Below, in pieces: positions 20,274-25,017 of a DNA stretch of 25,017 nucleotides. The DNA lies in the IMG/VR virus record IMGVR_UViG_3300046543_000176, positions 1-25,017 of that record; one strand, 5' to 3'. Position 1 is the stretch's first letter. Every line of letters begins with the position of its first letter. The stretch comes from a virus. The notes under the pieces are model-generated. The model had not been told where the DNA came from. It made no database searches and worked only from the letters and a program-made list of their open reading frames with translations. Position numbers and translations under genes: made by a program.

Positions 20274-22432
20274 ATGGCGGATGCACCCGCTTTCGCGAAC
20301 GCTTCCCGGACCTCTTCGGCGTTCGCGGCCTTGGCCAACTCGACACCGGGCAGGTCGAACTCCGACTCGAACCGGACGTCCGGCGACTTGCCCGCCCGCA
20401 GTGCCGCGAGCGACTTGCGCTGCCACTTGGCCAACTCGGTGTGAATCGCCTTGCGGTACTGCAACGACTGCATCTCGCGATCCCACGGCCCGGTCGCGTC
20501 GGCCACCTGCCCGATGTACGCCGGGATGAACTCCTTGCCCGCGTGTCGCGCCGCGAGCGAGCGATGCCAGCCGTCCGCGATCTTGTACTTGTTCGCCCCG
20601 GGGACTTGGACGAGCACGATCGGCACGACGAGGTCCGACTCGTCGATCTCGTCCTCGATCCTGTCCACGTTCTGCATGTCCCGCCCGCCCGGACGTCGTG
20701 CCATGTCAATCCCCGACAGTAGCACGTGTGGGTCGTAGCGCCACGCCGCGTCCTTGACCCAACCGAGCAACTCGGTGGGGTATTGCCGTTCGAGCGAGCG
20801 GAGGATGAGCCGATCGAGCCGCGCCTTGTTCACCTGCGACTGGCCCGGCATGGCACTCGGCCCGTCCGGTGTCGCGCTAGGCTTGCCCGCGTCGATCTGG
20901 GTCTGATCCTGCCCCCGGGGTTGAGCGTCGGGGGGGACGACCCCCGGAGGCAGGACCATGGGTGCGGGCGTCGGATTCGTGATCTCGGACACCGGTACGA
21001 CCGACTGGCCCGACACGACGGTTGGACCGAGCCCCGGAGGATCGATGTCGAGGATGTCTTCCGCGATGTAGTCGCTGGACATGACGCCCATCTGCCAATA
21101 CTGGAAAGCGCGCTGCGCCTGGGTGAGGCTGTCTTCGGCCTCTTCCATCTCCGGGAACCCGATCTCCAACTCGGGCTGCTTCAACGGCCCGGCGATGATC
21201 TTGTTGAGCACACCCTCCACGTGACGCACGAGCGCCTCGTTCCGCTCGTCGGACGTCTTGGCTTGGTTGTCGGCGAAGCCCTTCCCGCCGAGTCCGGACG
21301 ACTTGATCGTGAACCCGAGTTCCATCGGGCTGACGCCGTACGCGCCACACGCGACCATCATCAACCACTCTTCGACTTCGGGCTTGGGCTCGGGGTTGAT
21401 CTGCATGAGTTGCGAGCCCTGCCCGCCCGGGACGAACCGGAGCGACTGCCGCTGTGCGTCGTTACCCGCGAGGATACCGTCGAACACCTTCTGCAACTCG
21501 GCGATCTGCTGGTTGCCCCACGACTCCGGGACCGCATACAGCGTGGACGCCGGGATAGACCCGTCGGTGAAGTACGCCATGTCGAGCGTCTGTCGGCGGA
21601 GCGCCCGGTTCGTCGCGAGCAGGATACGCTCTGTCGGCGGGTGTCCGTAGGGCGAGCCAGCGTACGTCCAGAACGGGTCATACGACATCTGCGTGGTGGA
21701 GAACGCGGTGTTGTTGTCCGCCGTGACGAGCCGCTGGAAGAACGTCCACGGCATGCCCTTGATGATCTGCCGGTACGCGGCCATCGGCGGTTGCGGGATG
21801 CGCCCCCACAGGTCGATCAGCGGGAGGATCGTCGTGCCGTCGATGACTTCGACACCGTACAGGTCGCCGCCCTTGGTGAAGCGCAGATACAGCGTCGGCG
21901 TGTCGTACATAAACACTTGGTCAAGGTAGGCGTAAATCCACGAGCCCCACTGCCGCTCCTGATCCGGGGACTCGAAGAAACCGGTCAACTTGTTCGCGGG
22001 TTCGGCCAGTCGCTCTTGCCGGGTCAGACGGTCTGCGCGCTTCTCACCCTCGACCTTGCGCGGGCGGATGACCCACTCCAAGCGGCGAAAGTCGTCGATC
22101 CGCTTCTCCCGGGCGAGATTGGCTACATCGTAGTTGCGGCCCAACGCGTCGAGTGTGGCGAACGTGATGGGCTCGTAGCCCCGGGGACGGGTTTGGACAT
22201 TGTACCCGACGGGGTAGTCCCACCGCCGGGGCTCGACCTCTTCCGGGTGCTGTGGTCCGATGGGCAGTCCGGGACCAAGCGACGACACGACGTTCGGCCC
22301 GCCGAGCGCCGCCGTCAGTTCGGACAGGTCGGTAACCCGCGCCGCCTCCCCGAACCCGCCCGGCATAAGTGCGCCGGGCGGAGCAAACGACGACGGGGCG
22401 AGCGCCTTAGCGAGCCTCTCCCGGACTCCCAC
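20222..22432 (-). CDS. Portal protein with C-terminal ParB/Srx-like module
   Basis: Forms the dodecameric ring at the head vertex through which DNA passes and to which tail connectors attach. The 736 residues are longer than a typical 400-550-residue portal. The portal core is about residues 85-470: a DNA-contacting first half, then a segment around 290-350 (DGSIPASTLY, RFVPGGQG), then EWLMMVACGAYGVSPMELG at 355-373, the characteristic 'r..vA..fgvPp.llg' helix. A Pro/Gly/Gln-rich linker (484-534) leads to a second domain at about 560-645 containing PIVLVQV and KYKIADGWHRSLAA, the pattern of ParB/sulfiredoxin-fold GxHR domains. A basic helical tail ends in SGLYERS. The start is GTG at 22432, abutting the upstream stop. 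A CCCTTTC heptamer in this frame at 20273-20267 may shift some ribosomes into the MuF frame. Confidence 0.93.
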   Translation of the reverse strand: MGVRERLAKALAPSSFAPPGALMPGGFGEAARVTDLSELTAALGGPNVVSSLGPGLPIGPQHPEEVEPRRWDYPVGYNVQTRPRGYEPITFATLDALGRNYDVANLAREKRIDDFRRLEWVIRPRKVEGEKRADRLTRQERLAEPANKLTGFFESPDQERQWGSWIYAYLDQVFMYDTPTLYLRFTKGGDLYGVEVIDGTTILPLIDLWGRIPQPPMAAYRQIIKGMPWTFFQRLVTADNNTAFSTTQMSYDPFWTYAGSPYGHPPTERILLATNRALRRQTLDMAYFTDGSIPASTLYAVPESWGNQQIAELQKVFDGILAGNDAQRQSLRFVPGGQGSQLMQINPEPKPEVEEWLMMVACGAYGVSPMELGFTIKSSGLGGKGFADNQAKTSDERNEALVRHVEGVLNKIIAGPLKQPELEIGFPEMEEAEDSLTQAQRAFQYWQMGVMSSDYIAEDILDIDPPGLGPTVVSGQSVVPVSEITNPTPAPMVLPPGVVPPDAQPRGQDQTQIDAGKPSATPDGPSAMPGQSQVNKARLDRLILRSLERQYPTELLGWVKDAAWRYDPHVLLSGIDMARRPGGRDMQNVDRIEDEIDESDLVVPIVLVQVPGANKYKIADGWHRSLAARHAGKEFIPAYIGQVADATGPWDREMQSLQYRKAIHTELAKWQRKSLAALRAGKSPDVRFESEFDLPGVELAKAANAEEVREAFAKAGASAIPFVESRLHPSGLYERS
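20267..20273 (-). promoter_or_regulatory. Candidate -1 ribosomal slippery heptamer CCCTTTC (portal to MuF)
   Basis: In the portal frame the bases read C CCT TTC, a perfect X XXY YYZ heptamer. Slipping back one base gives CCC TTT and enters the MuF frame, which is exactly the -1 frame. The portal stop (20222-20224) comes 42 bases later, so unshifted ribosomes end there. A 7-bp stem, CCGGGCT (20244-20238) with AGCCCGG (20214-20208), lies 22 bases downstream, farther than the usual 5-9. Heptamers of this kind occur by chance, so the main support is that MuF otherwise lacks a sensible start. Confidence 0.45.
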
Positions 22433-22951
22433 TCAATCGCCGTCGAGGATCAGACCGAACGCGATAAGCGACGTCCGCAGCGCGTTGAAATCGGCGACCG
22501 ACACCGTGGTGACCTGCGTCGGGATAGCCGCCCGGTCCGCCGGGGCGAGCCCGTCACCGTCGTACACCGAGCCTGAGCCTGAGCCGCCGATGCTCCACCC
22601 GCCGCCTGTCTCGGCGATCTGGACGGCAGCGGCTGTGACGGTGAAGTTGCCACTCACACTGCTTGCGAAATCCGCGTCTGTTTCGAGGGCGATGCCCGCG
22701 TCGGCGGGAGCAACGAACCCGGACAGATCGAGATCGTGGGCGTGGTCGCTCCGGGACACGTCCGTCGCTTCGCCCGGCGTCTTGACGCCAGATGCCACGT
22801 CCGCCGGGTCGGAGTCCGAGAGGGTCGCCTCCCCTGCCACCCGGTCGGACAGCGCCGTCAGGTTCTCAGGGGCGGACAGACCCGTATCGACCAGCAGCGC
22901 CGCGATCTCGTCAGCCGATAGCGGGTCGCTGCCCTTCGGCAGTACGCTCAT
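22433..22951 (-). CDS. Putative virion protein with a DHxH fibre-type motif
   Basis: 172 residues from the ATG at 22951, which overlaps the upstream TGA as ATGA. An in-frame ATG at 22993 is less likely because it lies inside the upstream gene. The sequence is acidic, Ala/Ser/Gly-rich and low in Cys. Around residues 48-72 it carries a GEATDVSRSDHAHD segment that resembles the DHxH modules repeated four times in the fibre gene at 2559-4829. A Gly-Ser-rich stretch follows near 119-127, and the C-terminus (SVADFNALRTSLIAFGLI) matches the 'aLnaLraaGLi' ending common in phage structural proteins. I infer a surface appendage or decoration fibre made with the head genes. The catalytic role, if any, is unknown. 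Its stop directly abuts the portal GTG. Confidence 0.7.
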   Translation of the reverse strand: MSVLPKGSDPLSADEIAALLVDTGLSAPENLTALSDRVAGEATLSDSDPADVASGVKTPGEATDVSRSDHAHDLDLSGFVAPADAGIALETDADFASSVSGNFTVTAAAVQIAETGGGWSIGGSGSGSVYDGDGLAPADRAAIPTQVTTVSVADFNALRTSLIAFGLILDGD

Positions 22952-23373
22952 GACTGCTTCGCCCAAGTGCCGATGATGGCGGTGATCATCCAACCATCGA
23001 CGCCGTTGGACTGGACGCGGACCATGTCGCCGATGCGGTCAGACGCGCCCGAGTTGATGAGGTCCTTGTCCGCCGTCGCGGTGAGCCCGTTGCCCCGGAT
23101 GAAGTCGCTCGCGTCCGGCGACACCGACAGGCCCGTGCCCGACGAGGGAACGCCGCACTCGAAGTCGTACCACACCCCGTCGTTCGCCAGTGCTACGTCC
23201 GGGAGGGTGAACACGGCATCGACCACGCCGACGAATCGCTCGCCCGACTGATCTGCCGTTAGCGTCTGCGTCTCCTGCGACCGGTTGACCTTCTGCTTGC
23301 CCCGGGCGAACACGCCCGCCTCGGTCATCCCCGTGGCCGCGTCCTTGCGGTAGAACCCTGTCTCACCTGACAT
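22948..23373 (-). CDS. Virion-associated protein of unknown function (beta-rich)
   Basis: 141 residues, not assigned to a named family. The ATG at 23373 has an AGAGGA ribosome binding site that overlaps the terminase stop, so it is well supported as a gene. The N-terminus is polar. The middle has the pattern of a small beta-rich module (TLTADQSGERF, then FTLP, then YDFECGV), and the end reads GDMVRVQ...DGWMITAIIGTWA. From memory, similar Gly-Trp endings occur in phage tail-tip and head-surface proteins, so a decoration or fibre-attachment role is possible. It sits between terminase and portal, where most siphoviruses have no gene. It overlaps the next gene by an ATGA stop/start. Confidence 0.75.
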   Translation of the reverse strand: MSGETGFYRKDAATGMTEAGVFARGKQKVNRSQETQTLTADQSGERFVGVVDAVFTLPDVALANDGVWYDFECGVPSSGTGLSVSPDASDFIRGNGLTATADKDLINSGASDRIGDMVRVQSNGVDGWMITAIIGTWAKQS

Positions 23374-23377
23374 ACGT

Positions 23378-24709
23378 CTATTCCTCTTTCGCGGCTGCTG
23401 CTGCTCGGTAGTAGTCTAACACACCGGCCCCCTGTGTGACTAGTAGTTCTGACAGCGCCCACACGAGAGCGTCCATCCGGTCCGGCGACTTCGCGTCCCC
23501 CGGCATGAAGGAGCACATCTGGTCCTCCAACTCCGGGAACGTACCGACGTGATGCACCCGGCCCTGCTCGTACAACGCCGCGACGGGTTCGGCCCGGGCT
23601 CGCTTGCCCCGGGATGCGTGGACCGCCTTGTACGACACGTCCCGATCGACCATGCGCAGTGTCGCCTCCACGAGGTCGCCGCCGTTGTTGACCTCGCCGA
23701 TGACCCGGTCTGCGTTGCGGTCCTTGTATGCCCCGATTGCCCGCCTCGCCCACGCGATCGGTTTGACCCGGGCGGACTTGTCGTCCAGAACGTACGCCTC
23801 GTCCAGAGCGTCGATCCCGGCGACGATGATGCCCGACTCGTCGCTGTCCTCTTCGCTGGTAACCGCCGGGTCGATGGCGACCACGATCCGGACCAACTCC
23901 GGGGCTACGTCCCGCCGGGAGTCCTCGATCGACGCCCGCGTCCACAGTGCGCCCTCTAGGTCCTCCATGATCTCGGCGTTCAACTCCTGCCGCCCGAGTG
24001 CCGTCCCGCCGTACGTCTTGTAGAACGATTCGCGCCGCTCCACCGGGAGATTTGGGTTGTCGTCGGTCGCCGCCTTGGTGACGGTACAGGTCGCGTCTTT
24101 GAGCAGCAACTTCAATCGCTTACGGGGCTTGGGTGTCGTGGTCAAAACGCGCCTGGGATGCGGTCCAAGCCGGAGCCCGAGATCGAGCATCTGCCACGCC
24201 TCGTCGAGTTTCCTGCTTGCCGCGAACTCGTCCCACCAAATGAAACAGTGCTGCGGACCACGGAACCGCTCGACATCCTCCGGCCCGAAGCACCCGAACC
24301 CGTTCGCCACTGCGCCGTTAGGCCACGTCAACTCGGAATACAGCCGCGAGCCCGGGCGGTACTTGACCTCCGGGTTGAGCGACAACAGACCCGTCTCCCC
24401 GTTGATGCACGTGTCCACCACGTCATCGCCAGTCGGAGCGACAACGGCCATGCGGTGTGGCGTCTTTCCTTTGAGGCACGGCTCGCCCCGGGCGTGTTTG
24501 TCCATCGCGTTCGCCCCGGCAGCGGTCTTCCCGGCCCCACGGCCTCCGAGCAGCAACCACGTCGTCCAGTCGCCGGGCGGGGGCTCTTGGTACGGCAGCG
24601 CGGTCCAACCCGCCTCGATGTGCGACCGTCGAGCGGCCATGGCCAACGCCGTGATGACCAGCGCCCGGTGTGCGGCCTCCGGGTTTACCTTGGCAAGCGG
24701 GCTAGGCAA
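23378..24709 (-). CDS. terL: Terminase large subunit (packaging ATPase/nuclease)
   Basis: ATP-driven DNA translocase and headful or site-specific nuclease that fills the prohead through the portal. The 443 residues are a usual length. Walker A is GGRGAGKT at 55-62. Walker B is FIWWDE at 156-161, with the catalytic Glu at 161. The coupling motif TTTPKP is at 190-195. The RNase H-like nuclease domain begins near 273 with VVAIDPAV (Asp280), continues with IGEVNNGGD (Glu339), and ends with SPDRMDALVWAL (Asp410/Asp413) near 408-419. The start is TTG at 24709, immediately after the small-subunit stop, with only a weak AGGCGAG-type ribosome binding site, which fits coupling. The C-terminus overlaps the AGAGGA Shine-Dalgarno of the next gene. 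All motifs are intact, so the protein is probably functional. Confidence 0.97.
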   Translation of the reverse strand: MPSPLAKVNPEAAHRALVITALAMAARRSHIEAGWTALPYQEPPPGDWTTWLLLGGRGAGKTAAGANAMDKHARGEPCLKGKTPHRMAVVAPTGDDVVDTCINGETGLLSLNPEVKYRPGSRLYSELTWPNGAVANGFGCFGPEDVERFRGPQHCFIWWDEFAASRKLDEAWQMLDLGLRLGPHPRRVLTTTPKPRKRLKLLLKDATCTVTKAATDDNPNLPVERRESFYKTYGGTALGRQELNAEIMEDLEGALWTRASIEDSRRDVAPELVRIVVAIDPAVTSEEDSDESGIIVAGIDALDEAYVLDDKSARVKPIAWARRAIGAYKDRNADRVIGEVNNGGDLVEATLRMVDRDVSYKAVHASRGKRARAEPVAALYEQGRVHHVGTFPELEDQMCSFMPGDAKSPDRMDALVWALSELLVTQGAGVLDYYRAAAAAKEE

Positions 24710-25017
24710 CTACTCGCCTTGTTTGCCCTGTACCAGCGACTCGGCCTCCGCGAGCAGCGCCTCCGGGTCGAGCCCGTACTGCGCCGCGAGCCGGGTGGCC
24801 TCGTCCCGGAGCGAAATATCGATGGCGACCCGACGCCCGTACTTGTCCGGATGCCGCCGCTCCAACCACCACGCCGCCGCTTGCCACTCTTTCGGCATGG
24901 CGTTTCGAATGTACCCGATGGCCACGGCCTCTGCGTAGTCTTCCGCTTCTTTACAGGCGTTGTCGAACGTTGCCGATCGCTGCGTCATCTTCCACAGCGT
25001 GATTCGATGGATGCCAG
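24710..25017 (-). CDS. Terminase small subunit, 5'-truncated at window edge
   Basis: Probable DNA-recognition subunit of the packaging motor. The reading frame stays open to the right edge. The residues before the first ATG (24988) read GIHRITLWK, which fits the end of a helix-turn-helix (Gly-Ile...Thr-Leu-Trp), so that ATG is probably internal and the true start lies outside the window. The rest follows the small-terminase pattern: a Phe followed by an acidic helix (about residues 8-30 from the ATG), then AAAWWLERRHPDKYG, matching the family's 'aa.wlLerr.P..wg.r' signature, and a short acidic tail. The TAG stop directly abuts the TTG start of the large terminase, so the two are probably translationally coupled. 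The gene position supports the call as much as the sequence does. Confidence 0.82.
   Translation of the reverse strand, partial: GIHRITLWKMTQRSATFDNACKEAEDYAEAVAIGYIRNAMPKEWQAAAWWLERRHPDKYGRRVAIDISLRDEATRLAAQYGLDPEALLAEAESLVQGKQGE

Noticed and set aside
1-25017. Contractile tail (myovirus)
   Set aside because: There is a single tail-tube gene with no sheath, no spike and no baseplate wedge set. The order after the tape measure is siphovirus-like.

Overview
The window looks like the structural (late) region of a tailed double-stranded DNA phage or prophage. The gene order is that of a long-tailed, non-contractile siphovirus: terminase, portal, MuF, prohead protease/scaffold, major capsid, connectors, one tail-tube gene, two tail-assembly-chaperone frames, a long tape measure, a hub/baseplate protein, fibres, then small membrane proteins. 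There is no sheath gene. Every gene I can support is on the minus strand, so transcription runs from the right end of the window to the left. Neighbours are packed tightly, mostly as ATGA, GTGA or TTGA stop/start overlaps. The DNA is GC-rich, GTG and TTG starts are common, and three strong hairpins lack a U-tract. That fits a high-GC host such as an actinobacterium, but the host is inference. No integrase, repressor, endolysin, tRNA, rRNA, CRISPR array or insertion sequence was seen.

Right to left. (1) Packaging and head, 25017-18858: small terminase (cut by the window edge), large terminase, two virion-like genes of unknown role, a portal with a ParB/sulfiredoxin-like C-terminal module, and a MuF head-morphogenesis protein ending in a zinc-metallopeptidase-like domain. 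MuF has no convincing start codon, and a canonical -1 slippery heptamer lies in the portal frame where MuF opens. (2) Accessory block, 18836-17213: two small Cys-containing proteins, then what looks like a self-contained transcription unit (near-consensus sigma-70-type promoter, two unknown genes, hairpin), then two small membrane proteins, one only 54 codons long. (3) Head shell, 17220-12132: protease-scaffold fusion, major capsid with an FnIII-like insertion, and head-tail connector and completion proteins. (4) Tail, 12204-4826: small protein, tail tube with an inserted Ig-like domain, chaperone pair with a strongly supported -1 frameshift signal (CCCAAAC, 5-nt spacer, 8-bp stem), tape measure with a 100-residue internal tandem duplication, and hub protein. 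(5) Tail tip and end of cassette, 4829-2: a fibre with an N-terminal HEXXGH metallopeptidase-like domain and DHxH repeats, a glycine-rich fibre, a membrane-anchored coiled-coil protein, a three-TM holin-like protein, a terminator-like hairpin, and a final unknown gene with a strong ribosome binding site.

No gap between genes exceeds 300 bases. The longest are 18252-18418 (promoter, plus a weaker GC stem at about 18382-18403), 263-404 (hairpin and a possible promoter), 14103-14202 (hairpin and a Shine-Dalgarno) and 17596-17695 (hairpin and a possible promoter). The most interesting points are the candidate portal-MuF frameshift fusion, two metallopeptidase-like domains on virion proteins, and the moron-like unit inside the head operon. 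All function calls come from reading motifs and gene order; no database search was run.
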